Shown: positions 23,674-34,700 of the stretch, one piece after another
Numbering within the stretch: position 1 is the stretch's first letter
Layout: every line of letters starts with the position of its first letter
NCBI GenBank assembly: GCA_902806565.1
Contig: CADCXA010000025.1
Location: 434,001-498,000, forward strand
DNA length: 64,000 nt
DNA from: Hypoxylon rubiginosum
Taxonomy: Eukaryota > Ascomycota > Sordariomycetes > Xylariales > Hypoxylaceae
Direction: 5' to 3'
Notes under the pieces: generated by a model
Databases searched by the model: none
What the model was told of the DNA's origin: nothing
The model's input: only the letters and a program-made list of their open reading frames with translations
Made by a program: the position numbers and the translations under genes

Positions 23674-23919
23674 CAGAATGGAGGCCGTCCTAGCGGTCTA
23701 CCCGTGCGCCGAGCGCGACCGGCGGTTATCCGAGCACCACAGATTCAGCTACCAGTACAGTAGTTCCTGAATGATTCATTCGGAATTAACGACGGGTTCG
23801 ACACGCTGAAATCAGCTTCAACGCCACTCAACCCCGGCTCTGCTCCCGAGCGACGGAGCCAGTCAGCGCTGGCATACGCCATATACGGTAACAAGCTTCT
23901 CGGTCACCACCTTGGCATG

Positions 23920-24140
23920 CTGGACTGCCAGCACTTCCACTGCATACCATGTTTGCAGAGAAATGCTAGACTTGCGCTGGCATCGGTGCTGGCAGTCCAC
24001 TGCCTACCATGTCTACAGGGAAACGCCAGACTTGCGCTGGCATTGGTGCTGGACTGCCAGCATTTCCACTGCATACCATGTTTGCAGAGAAATGCTAGAC
24101 TTGCGCTGGCGGCGGTGCTGGCAGTCCAGGCCGATGCAGC
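23920..24140 (+). repeat. Alternating 69/60-bp tandem repeat
   Basis: Unit 1 is 23920-23988 (69 bp), unit 2 is 23989-24048 (60 bp), unit 3 is 24049-24117 (69 bp), and a partial unit begins at 24118 (CTGGCAGTCCA). Units 1 and 3 are nearly identical. Unit 2 is a diverged shorter version, as is the start of the fourth, so the higher-order period is 129 bp. Two plus frames stay open through it only because the periods are multiples of three. Confidence 0.85.
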
Positions 24141-24450
24141 ACTGTCATCTCAACAGATGTTGGCGGCAACAAAATGCTGTCCCTCACAGATTCTAGACGA
24201 AGCTCAGTCATGTTAGTCCACATACCGCGTCGTCTTAAACTAGCATAGCTAACAGAGGAAATAGCATTTGACGGGGTCCTTACACCCATCCGACCTACTA
24301 TGCTAAACACCCATGATGCCCAAGGCATCCGAGCCGGCTAAAGCTCTAACTGGTATTATCCTGGGAGTCCGACAAGGCCAGGGCTCTTTACCTTGTTGGC
24401 TTCCCCTTGGATGCCCTTCACCATACGCCTCCGGGCAAGAGGCCGTGTAG

Positions 24451-24486
24451 AGAAGACTGAGAAGACTGAGAAGACTGAGAAGATGC
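24451..24486 (+). repeat. 9-bp tandem repeat, four units
   Basis: Three exact copies of AGAAGACTG are followed by AGAAGATGC. Confidence 0.85.
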
Positions 24487-25093
24487 GGCCGGAATTGCAT
24501 AGGGCTTGTACAGGGACTTGGGTTGTCAATATATGTTCGGAGTTGTAGGAAAGAATATGTAGATTAAACGTTCATGCACTGTACTAAATAAACACGTCTT
24601 ACATACAACTCGTTTCTGTTAAGTGGAACCTAACATTTGCTAATTGTGTTAAAGGTTTGTAAGTGTAAGAGTTAAGCTGCCCGGTGGGAACCCCTGCAGA
24701 TGACTCAAAGGGGAGGGCCGGAAAGGGGAGAGTTAATAAGACTAAGCTGTGCAAGGAGAGCGACGACTTACATCAGATACTACAATTCACTCACAACAGT
24801 ATCTAAGTGCCTAAGTAGCATTATATGCATCTAATACTAAGACTATATTAGGCTGCCTCGGACAGAATAGTCTAGGAGTTGAGATATCGACCTTCGAGGG
24901 ACGGTAAGTTAAAAGAAATCTCTAGTACTCTCTTTAAACTATATCTACTCTCTATCGTCTAGAGACATAATCTTCTATATCCCTCTTAACTCTACACCCA
25001 TACGAGTTTATGTCTCAGTATACATAGTACCTGTATCTACCAGTTCTAAAGGATGGTAGATAAGGTGTTACAGGAGGTAGTCAACATGGGTCT
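24487..25093. other. Intergenic region, 3' side of the acyl-CoA ligase
   Basis: AT-rich DNA with no gene, next to the 3' end of the minus-strand ligase gene. Confidence 0.4.
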
Positions 25094-25427
25094 CTACAGC
25101 TTCGCCAGGCGTCTCTTCCGCAGCATCTCCTCGCCCAGCCGCGCCATCTCGAACTTCTTGACCTTGCCGCTGCCCGTCAGCGGCACGTCCGCCGGCACGC
25201 CGTCCTCACCCAGCCAGAAGACGTGCGCGGGCGCCTTGTGTCGTCCCAGCGTCTGCTGGACCCAGTCGCGGACTTGCTTGTCGTCCGGCCTGGCTCCCTT
25301 ATCCTCCCCCGCGAGCTCCAGGAACGCACCCACCACCTCACCATAGTGCGCATCCTTGAGACCCGCGACCACGGCCCGCGACACCGCCGGGTGCGCCAGC
25401 AGCCGCTCCTCGATCTCCAGCGGGTAT

Positions 25428-25461
<34 letters not shown>

Positions 25462-26882
25462 AGCGGCCGGTGATGGTGCAGTACCCCTGGTCGTCGAACA
25501 CGGCCTCGTCGCCGGTGCGCAGCCACAGCGTCCCCGCGGCGTCGCGCACCATGACCTCGGCCGTCTTCTCCGAGTTGTTCCAGTACCCCGCCTGAAGCTG
25601 ATAGCCCGCGATGCACAGCTCGCCGCGGTCGCCGACGGGGACGACCTCGCCGTCGCGGTCGACGACCTTCGCGCGCGCGTGCGGCATCAGCGTGCCGACG
25701 GTCGTCAGGCGCTTCTCCATGGCGTCGTCGGTGAAGGCGTTGAAGCAGGTCGGGCTCGCCTCCGTCAGGCCGTAGCTGCTGGTGAACTGGGTCATGCCGA
25801 ACCGGTCCACGAGCAGCTCCATCAGGTAGCGGGGCACGGGCGCGCCCGCGATGATGCCGGTGCGCAAGGGGGCGCAGTCGAAGTCGTCGGGCGGGTCCAG
25901 CGCGAACAGCGTGTCGAACATGGCCGGGACGCCGTGCACGGCCGTGCACCGCTCGTCCGAGATGGCGCGCAGGACGGCGCGCGCGTCGAACGTCTCCTCC
26001 GGGTAGACGATCTTGGCGCCGTGGGTGACGACGGCCATGAGGCCGAGGACGAGGCCGAAGCAGTGGAAGAGCGGGGGCGGGCAGCAGAGGACGTCGTCGG
26101 CCGTGAAGCGCATGCGGTCGCCGATGAAGCGCGCGTTGTTGACGATGTTGTGGTGCGTCAGCATGGCCGCCTTGGGGAGGCCCGTGGTGCCGCTCGTGAA
26201 CTGCAGGTTGCAGACGTTGTGCGCGAGCACCCGCCGCGCGACCCGGTGCAGGTGGTCGTTGCTCGCCCTCCGGCCCCGCTCGATCAGGTCCGAGTACGTC
26301 GGGTAGGATCCCGACTCGCCCCTTATGATCACGACGTTGGGGCTTGGTTTCTGTTTGGAAAGTTCGGCTAGGAGCTTGCCGGTGTCCATCTTCCCGATCT
26401 TTTTCGTCGTGAAGAATACCTTGCAATCTGCAGACAAGTTAGATATATAATGTTTAGGTTCCCGAAAGACGTAGCCGCTCACCTGAAAACTTCAGCGCAT
26501 ACATCGCTTCCGATGGTGTGTAGGTGTTATTCAAGATGACTAGGATAGCGCCGATTCTAGCGACCGCGAAGAAGACGGCCGCATACTCCGCGCAGTTGCC
26601 CGCCATGATGCCAACGCGGCTCCCGACACCGATCCCGAGCGATAGCAAAGCCGTCGCCAGCTGCGAGCTCTGCTGGTTGAGTTCATTATACGTCCACCGA
26701 GTGCCCGTCCAAGGTGTGACAATACACTCTCTGCTACCATGGTGCTGGCATTGCAAATCTAGGAGCTCGCCGAGGGTCAGGTCAACCAAAGGAGGATCGA
26801 CTGGCCCTTCTAGGTAAGACAGTTTTTGCCTCTGGAATTGAGGATTTGGTATCGATGAAGGAATAAGGGGTTGTGTGGCCAT
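25094..26882 (-). CDS. Acyl-CoA ligase, SidI/ACSF2-like, peroxisomal (PTS1), 2 exons
   Basis: Exons (minus) 26483-26882 and 25094-26427 give 577 aa; the intron (26428-26482) splits a codon. It belongs to the AMP-forming adenylating superfamily. The P-loop-like FTSGTTGLPKAAMLTHHN is at about 208-225, followed by SSYGLTEASP, the [32 protein letters not shown] core and the C-terminal lysine motif LTGSGKVKKFEM. The N-terminal section NNTYTPSEAMYALKFSDCKVFF is typical of the medium-chain/SidI branch. The protein ends in -AKL, a type 1 peroxisomal signal. SidI activates mevalonate for extracellular siderophore synthesis and is peroxisomal in Aspergillus. The siderophore-type transporter next door and an ATCTGATAA site at 27795-27803 make that role attractive here. 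A general medium-chain acyl-CoA synthetase is the alternative. Confidence 0.9.
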
Positions 26883-28381
26883 TATGGGAGGTGGTATTTG
26901 TGGAACGAAGACGACTTGTCTGGTATGAAGACAAACACAACTTCTCTATCGAGCGATGACTTTACCGCGAATGACAGTGAGAAATAAAAATAAACTATAT
27001 CAAGATCTAATTTTTTTTTGCGATGTTGCCAAGCGGAGATACCAAGAAGTGACACGCCGAAAGGACTAGACGCGTGAACCAAGATCTATCTATCTCCACA
27101 TTCATGTAACCCTTCTTAAACTCAATGTGATCGAGAGCTGGCCTGAAGAAAACGGTCTATATAGCTTCGCATGGTCAGTTTGCCAGTCGGGGCGTACTAG
27201 GACTAATGAATTAGTATCCGACAAGGGGTCGTATCCTTCTAGAAACGTAATAGTTTCAAGCTGAGAGCGAGGCGAATATTGAAAGAATATATCTCATCTC
27301 GAAGCCCTGGATCGCCGACGCTAGAATATGTATATCCAAAACTCCGGGCAGTTCGGTAGGCGATCCTAGGACCTGGGTAGGTTATAGGTTAGGTAGGTAG
27401 TTATCTGTACGTAAGTGGGCGGGATGGTGGACTATATTATGATCATACTAGTTGGTCTAGTTCACGTCTCTTATTGTAATCACCTTGTAGAATGGCGTCG
27501 TCGGAATTGCATCCTCTCGCGCAATCCAAACAGGCTTTTCGCCGTCGCATTGACCTTATAACCGCGCATTTTTACACTATCCAGAACGGAGTAAAATTAA
27601 GAAAATACTTTCAAATATGTATAATATCTTTGTCGTATGTCGTATGTGAATGTCACGGCGTAAACATGATTGGGCTGTGCTGAGGTAGAGAATGACCGAA
27701 GAAAAAATTTCATCAACGCCTCCATGTCGTTTTTTGCCGGGACCTTGTCCTAGGCAGTGGGTCGGAAACGGGGGGAATCAAATCTAATCAGCGGATCTGA
27801 TAAGATCAAACCAAGAATCAAGCAGCCAACCATTACCCAAGCCAGGCCCCGTCCTTGCTTGCATGCCCAACGTGTAACGGGTGCGAGATCGGAGCGTACA
27901 AAAACTGGTGGTCCGGGTGGTGAAACGTCAACCTGCCGGATTTTGCTACGGGTGCCTTATTTACCTACCCTAGACGGAATAGAGCGCATCGATACAGATA
28001 CTTGGGTATACCTCGTCGGTACTTGTACTCCACCGACCATACATACATGTATGTATATAAATCATATAAGGTATGTACATCGTATCCACGGCTCTGATTC
28101 CCCAGTTTAGACTAGCATAACAGCCTAATATTCTTTCTATTCTCTCTATCTTCATGTAGAGCATGCTAAACTATGCCTTGAAAGAGCTATGTGAAAGCCA
28201 AGCACACTTCCAATCTACTATGTAATATCTGGAACCATAGACTGACTGAAAGCCCTTCTATATGTGGCTGGGATAAATGCGATTTCAACACCACTCCGAT
28301 GCTATATGACCAAAAATGCCAAGTTTGAATGCATACGCAAAAAAATAAAATAAAATAAAAATGCGTTAGTCATATCGTGAA
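26883..28381. promoter_or_regulatory. Promoter region of the acyl-CoA ligase
   Basis: No gene is seen. The minus-strand ligase starts at its left end and the transporter ends at its right. It holds one perfect SreA-type site (27795-27803) and a GTAGGTTATAGGTTAGGTAGG motif near 27375. Confidence 0.5.
27795..27803 (+). promoter_or_regulatory. SreA-type iron GATA site ATCTGATAA
   Basis: A perfect match to ATCWGATAA, the consensus of the fungal iron-responsive GATA repressor SreA. It lies about 910 bp upstream of the ligase start. Confidence 0.55.
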
Positions 28382-30373
28382 TCAAAACACGGTCCCCTCG
28401 ACCTGTTTGTTCTGGCTGACTCGGACGTCTTTCCAAATGCACACAGCCAGTATTTCGAAGAGGGATACTAGTACACCAGTGACGCACATACGGAACTGGG
28501 CTTCGCCATAAGCAGCAATTATGGCTGTGCGTACCGCGCTTCCAACGGGATAGCTTAGTTGCTTCTTCAGGTCCGCCGCGATCAGGGTCAGCTCGGTGGC
28601 GGACATTTGGGGTAGCTGCTTGGCTAGCATTTCCGGGAGCGTCGTGTTCCAGATAGCCCCGCTGAGTGAGTTGCCTATGGCTGACCCGATGTAATACGCT
28701 AGCCCCAGCAGAGCCATCACAGAGGCTAGCTCTGCGTGGTTCGCGACGGCCATCACGGCCATTTGGTCGCACATGACGAGCGTGCTGCCGCCGATAGTAA
28801 TAAGAATCTGGCACATGACAACCCATGCGATGTTGGTATCCGGCCGGCGGAAGAAAATCATCAAAAAGCCACCTAGCAGGTGCACCGGGAGAGCAGCTAA
28901 GGCAAGCCACTTGAATCTGTCTGTTCGTCTAATCAAGTATCCCACAACGACGGACCAGAGGCACGACCCAATGCCGTAAATGTGGCCAATGTAACCAGCT
29001 TGGGCCAGGGTCAAGTCATGCACGACCTGCAGGTAAGATGTGTAGAAGCCGTCCCACGAGAAATAAGCAATAAAGATGGTGATGGATAGCAGAGACGCTC
29101 CCGCCACGTTTCGGGAACATAATAGCGAGAATCGTATAAATGGCCGTTTAGCCTTTCGTTCGTGGACGGCGAATGCGATCACAAGCAACACGCCAAATAC
29201 GGGTGTTATAGCGACTGAGCTATGCACCGAATTGTTGGCCGAGGAACCGAGGAGCGAAAACGGGACCAAAATGAGGGTCAAGCCGCCAGCAGCAAGAAAG
29301 ATGCCCAGAGCTAATCATGTATTCGTATTAGTTTCGCGTACTGCGGGTCCGGAAATATCGTCAACATACCATCAAAGTCAATCAACGACTGACGTAACTT
29401 TGATATAGTCCACGGACCGCTCTTGGGGCGTTTTGCAAGTAGGCCGCGCGCTTTCGCCTTGCGCATATTGATGGCCAGGATGGACAGGATGGGTATCGAG
29501 AGCACAAGAAACAAGATCGCCGAGAATGCAAACGCCCACCTCCAGCCGCTCCCATTCAGAAACGCGGTCGCAATCAAGGGACCGATGAACGTGGTGATGA
29601 GGGTGGGCGAGGAATTGAACGCGAACGCGAGCACCCGGTCCTTCAGCGACGAGGTATCGGCGATGATTATATCGAGTACGTATGTAAACCCGCTTATACC
29701 GACTTGGTAGATGACCTCGGCAGCCGCGTAGGTCTTGACGTCCCGGCTGGCGGCCATCATCACGAGCCCAGTCGTCGCGAGCACGATCATGCACGCGAGA
29801 CCCTGAGGGCGGCCCCAAGAATCGATGACCTTAGCTATCGGTAGCTTTAGGATGCCGCTCATAATGGACGCCACTATTCCGATGGTGGGGATGAGGGAGT
29901 GCGAACTGAACTCGCTGACGACGTAGGGCATAAGGTTCGACATGATTTGGTATTGGAGGGTATTCGCAAACGAAATTAGGAAAATGCTACAAACGGCGAT
30001 TAACAGGTCAGCAAGACGTGAGACGCGATCGCTAGGATTTATAGATGATGTTTTTTTTTCTTCTTTCTTTCTAATATAGTATTGTAATTACGACTCACAA
30101 AGAGTATGCCAATATGAGCACAGATCTCGACCAGACTTGATTGATGGCGTCGGCTTGCTGGATGCCGCCTTGAATAGCAACGACTGCTTCCTCCTCCGCA
30201 GGATCAATAGAGACTACCGCATCATCTTTGTTAGAACTCGAAGTAGACCCATACGAATCTCTTCGGGTATGATTGCCATCCTCACTGCTTGATTCCCGAC
30301 CTAGCAGTGGTGCCTGGCTGGCGATGTCGTCCATATTGATAGAGGCGGGAACACGGCGATGGAGTGTTGACAT
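28382..30373 (-). CDS. Siderophore-iron transporter, MFS (ARN/SIT/Mir type), 3 exons
   Basis: Exons (minus) 30099-30373, 29370-29986 and 28382-29310 give 606 aa; introns are 112 and 59 bp, with all phases consistent. I chose the start MSTLHRRVPASINMDDI. The first 85 residues are an acidic, Ser-rich cytoplasmic tail. About 14 membrane spans follow, with the ARN/SIT hallmarks: SFANTLQYQIMSNLMPYVVSEF after helix 1, GRPQGLACMIVLATTGLVMMA (the MFS A-like motif around DSWGRPQG), YQVGISGFTYVLDIIIADTSSLKDR, and FTTSYLQVVHDL-like sequence in exon 3. The family imports ferric siderophores by proton symport. It is divergent from the ABC transporter, and two SreA-type sites lie between them. Confidence 0.9.
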
Positions 30374-31010
30374 ATCAGTAACACCAGGGGAAAAAAGTAA
30401 GGTAGCAGTGGTAGGGCATGGCACGGTAATTTCTACTGTTGCAGAGAAGCTGATCTAAGGATTCTAGGCTGGTCATAACACCACCCTGTTCGGTGTCGCC
30501 TGATAGGATTTTGGGGCCCTTTTCAGCTTCTCCGTGAACAGGGCAGAAACATGGGGGTTCTTTAGGGGTCTTATTCGCGCATCTTGACTCAGCGGGGCTG
30601 AGTTAGGCACAAGACACATGGGTGTTGTGGTCCCTTTTTTGCGCGTACGATAGCGAGAAACAAGTAACGAGAGTCGATAAGTGAAACAGGGCGTTTTGGC
30701 ACAGGATGCATGGCGCATTGGCGCATTCCCATGGCGCATTGTCGCATTTCCATGGACCAAAACGATGAGTCGCACAACATGATTCGGACATCAAGCACGT
30801 CAGTAAGTGACTTGGTACGTTGGTAGACTTAGTCAAGGTCGAGTTGAGGATTGACGATTCGTGCCTAAAGGACAAAAACCAGCCTATGCCTAAACTTACA
30901 AGGCAAAAAGAGGGTGATGAGTGGAATTGAAACAGGCTGACAGGCCACATCAGCCCGTAAATGATGTGTTGTTCAGTGGACCATAGTGCCATAGTGCATC
31001 TTCTAGCGCC

Positions 31011-31019
31011 ATCAGATAA
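31011..31019 (+). promoter_or_regulatory. SreA-type iron GATA site ATCAGATAA
   Basis: A perfect ATCWGATAA match. It lies 638 bp from the MFS transporter start and 746 bp from the ABC transporter start. Confidence 0.6.
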
Positions 31020-31090
31020 CTCAATAATAAATCGAAGAAAATAAAACACGGGATCCGCCATCCCAATCTCGGTTTGGCGCCCGAATAATC

Positions 31091-31099
31091 TTATCAGAT
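31091..31099 (-). promoter_or_regulatory. SreA-type iron GATA site ATCTGATAA (minus strand)
   Basis: The plus strand reads TTATCAGAT, a perfect match on the minus strand. It is the second site in the divergent promoter. Confidence 0.6.
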
Positions 31100-31764
31100 G
31101 CTGCATCTGTGCATGTGCATGCATGCCAAGACCTATTAGAAAAGAAAATCAGCGACCAGCATCAAGCCATTAATGCTTCCCTCCTACCAACCCTTACCAA
31201 CCCCTACCGACCTAGGCACCACATATCCACACATATACCACACACATACCACACAAAGTCTAGAGGCTTGCGATCGTCCCGTCTTCGGAAGCAAGGAATC
31301 TCATACCCTTTGCATTAAAGTACAGCTTTGTACCTCATGAACGCTAGAAAAGCTGTTAGGTACATCATGAAATCATGAAAATTATATACCGACGCAAAGA
31401 TGGCCGAAATGAGAAGGACTCTCTCTCCTTGGAGCCCCCGACTTGTGGGCTCCGTCCCTTTAGTCGCTTGGTCCTTGGCCCCATCGAGTTCGTCCACCCG
31501 GTACTTTGTCCCCATATTGTCGTAATTGACGTTGTATCGCAAATTGCTGCGGGACACCTTTCCAACTTGCGTCCGCATGCCGGTGAATAAAGGGTAAAAA
31601 GAAATGGACCCACGGGCTTGGTTCGATTGGGGAGAAGTGGAAGGTAGAAAATTTCTGCAGCTCTCTCGAAGGATATGTAGGTGATTCTGTGTTCTCTCAG
31701 ATCGTAAAGGGACACGGCTATCTGAGATCAAATAGGAAAGGATTCTTCTTCCCCAGATAGCGCA

Positions 31765-34700
31765 ATGGTTGTTGCCAACGATGGTTCCGGATCTACGGCG
31801 GGTAAGAGTGTAAAGGACAAGGGCACCATGATTGGAAGAGCAACATCGACTGTGTCACATGTAAAGTCTCACCCAACTGCACATAGGATCCAGCATCCAG
31901 CATCCAAGCATCACCAGGCTAACCAATTCCAAAGGGCGCGCGAGGTCTCTTCCGATACTTTCGGCTTCTTACCTACGCCGAACCGACCAAAGTAGACATC
32001 GCACTGCTGATAGTCGGCAGCGTCTCCTCCATCGCAGCCGGCATACCGTTCCCGCTTCTCGGAATCCTCTTCGGCCAGCTCCTGGACGATCTCAACTCGG
32101 CAACATGCGCGACGGAAGAAGCAATCTCGCCCGGCGAGTACCAGGAGCAGGTCAACCAAAAGGTCCTGCTCGTCATGGCCTGCGCCCTGGCCCAGTTCGC
32201 GCTCATCTACATCTACATCGTGTGCTGGAACCTGTTCGGCGAGCGGCTCGCCCACCGGCTGCGGGAACGGTATTTTCGGTCCCTGCTCCGCCAGGAGGTC
32301 TCGTTCTTCGACAAGATGCCTGCCGGAGAGGTCTCATCGCGCTTGAGCGCCGACATCAGCGTCATCAAGAGCGGGACATCCGAGAAGGTCGGCGTGTATA
32401 TGGGCTCCCTCGCCATGTTCATTACTTCCTATATCGTCGCATTCGTCAAGTACGCTAGACTAGCCGGCATCCTGGTTTCACTGGTACCAGCATTCATGCT
32501 GATGTCTCTTGTCGGTGGCCACTTCATTGGTAAATACTCGGGTCGGGCATCTCAGCACGTCGCCGATGCATCATCTATCGCCCTGGAGAGCCTGTCGAAT
32601 GTGATGGTCGTACATGCATTTAGAGCTAACGACCGGCTCGAACAAAGGTTTGCTAGCAAGCTTATAGCGGCAAAGAAAGATGGCGTGAAGAAGGCGGTTG
32701 CTACAGCTATACAGTCCGGACTACTCTACTTCATAGCTTTCTCGGCAAGCGGATTGGCATACTGGCAAGGAAGTCGGACCATCGCCGACGTGGTAGGCGG
32801 CCGTGCAGAGGGGCTGACCGTTGGTACTACATACACGATCATATTTCTACTAGTCGATGGTAAGTCTCCTATACGTCACAGTTATACTTGTTTTCTCATA
32901 TTGACCTTCTAGCTTCTATCGTGATCAGTCAAATATCGCCATATCTACAAATTTTCGGCTCCGCTACGACCGCGTTGGAGAAGCTCGAGGCTGACATGGA
33001 CCGTCGCTCCAAAATCGACGGAACGCTCCCTTCCCAAGGAAGCGATTTCGAGTCCTTTGTCGGCGACGTGAGGCTCGAAAATGTGGACTTCACTTACCCG
33101 TCTCGGCCGGACGCCCCCGTGATCCAAGGCGTCACGCTTCACTTACCGGCCGGCCAACATACCGCGATCGTTGGTCTTTCCGGGAGTGGTAAGTCTACAA
33201 TTGCTGGTTTGCTCACGCGGTTATATGATCCCGACCGAGGTGCCGTTTTCGTGGACAATCACGATATCTGCGACGTGAACGTGCGAGAATTGCGAAGTTT
33301 TATCGGACTGGTCCAGCAGGATCCTTTGCTCTTGGATAGATCCGTCTTGGAGAACATAGCTCTTGGGCTAGTGAACTCGCCACGTCCAGAGCATGCACCC
33401 CTACAGCCTATTCTTCTTGGAACTCAATTATCACAAATAGCCGAAGCTGTGCGAAAGGGCGAGGATATAACTGTCGTAGCGGAATCCCACGGTACCGAGG
33501 CGCTTGAGGTCGTCGAAATGGTTCAACGAGCAGCGAGTCTTGCGGACGCCGAAATCTTCCTCCGGAATCTGGAGTTCGGACTTGGTACAGTTGTTGGCCC
33601 GAATGGCGACTTGCTAAGCGGTGGGCAGAAACAGAGGGTAGCACTAGCAAGAGCCCTAGTGAAAGATCCCAAGATTCTTGTCCTTGACGAGGCAACTTCA
33701 TCTCTCGACTCGGCTAGCGAACGACGGATTCAAGATGCTATCGAGAAGGTTTCCGCCGGTAGAACAGTTGTATCAATTGCGCATCGTCTAGCGACTGTGA
33801 AGAATGCCGATAAAATCGTCGTTATGCGTAATGGTAAAGTTATCGAACAGGGCGGCCACCTAGATCTCATGACGAAAGATGGCGATTACGCTGCACTCGT
33901 CCGACTACAAAACATGGGCTCCGAGACCTCGAGCGTTAGCACCGCAAAAGCAAGTTCTGGAAAGGAAACGAATCACTCGGAACCCGACATGGAGAAAGTT
34001 TCACGGGCGCTCACAGTCGAGGATGAAACACCTTGTGAAGAAAAAGCTATCGAGGTTGAAGAGAACGCAGAAAAGAACGCAGAAAAGAACGCTAAGTCTT
34101 CTGAAGGCTCGAGACCGACATGGGCTACGATCAAAAGCCTGGCCGCCATATCACGACCCTATCTAATCTTGCTACTTATTGCCTTCATCGCATCTATCGC
34201 CGTCGGTGGGACGTATTCCGGAGCTGCATTAATCTTTGGCAACACAATCGGCGCTCTAAGCCCCTGCAACACTGAGGACGCCATCCGGGCGTCGGGTAGC
34301 TTCTTTGGTCTCATGTTCTTCGTGCTCGCCATTGCAGAGTTCTTCGCTAATGGCATCAGCTGGTCGGCGTTTGGTTGCGTCGCGCAAAAGATGCTATACA
34401 GGATTAGGGTGCTCTCTTTCCGCTCGCTATTTGAGCAAGACCTGCAATGGCACCAATCTGAGAATCGGACACCTTCGACGTTGCTTTCTTACATCACGAG
34501 CGATTCCGCGGCCCTCGAAGGTCTAACAGGTTCCATAATAGGGTCTATTATGTCAATTGCGATTAATTTTCTCGTTGCCGTCATATTGTCAATGATTGTC
34601 GCTTGGAAGATCGCCATTGTCTGTCTCGCCACGGTGCCGCTGATGCTTGGTTCGGGAATAATGCAGATGCGCATTCTTACTCGCTTTGCTGAGCGTCACG

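Larger units (their letters stand above)
21900..23700 (+). other. CT-rich leader-like segment without a long ORF
   Basis: Pyrimidine-rich DNA with intron-like signals (GTAAGG at about 22181 with an AATAG acceptor near 22253; GTAAGT at about 22354). Several ATG-started frames of only about 33 codons (22441, 22976) look like the long 5' leader of a fungal regulatory gene. No large coding frame follows. It could be a non-coding transcript, the leader of a lost gene, or a gene of many small exons that I cannot resolve. Confidence 0.3.
30374..31764. promoter_or_regulatory. Divergent promoter of the MFS and ABC transporters
   Basis: 1.39 kb separate the two start codons. It carries two perfect ATCWGATAA sites 71 bp apart in opposite orientation, and a short GGCGCATT-type repeat around 30712-30750. 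Short frames here are not credible genes. Confidence 0.6.

Noticed and set aside
25223..26371. Long plus-strand frame opposite the acyl-CoA ligase
   Set aside because: It is an antisense shadow caused by high GC3 in the ligase gene; the Arg/Ala/Val-rich composition is typical of this.
30473..31124. Short minus frames with repeated GNATMRHGNAPMRH-like sequence
   Set aside because: They lie within the divergent promoter of the transporters; the repeat is a short GGCGCATT-type duplication, not a gene.
31315..31731. Two overlapping minus frames of 138 and 116 codons
   Set aside because: They overlap each other in different frames, match nothing known and lie in the ABC transporter promoter.
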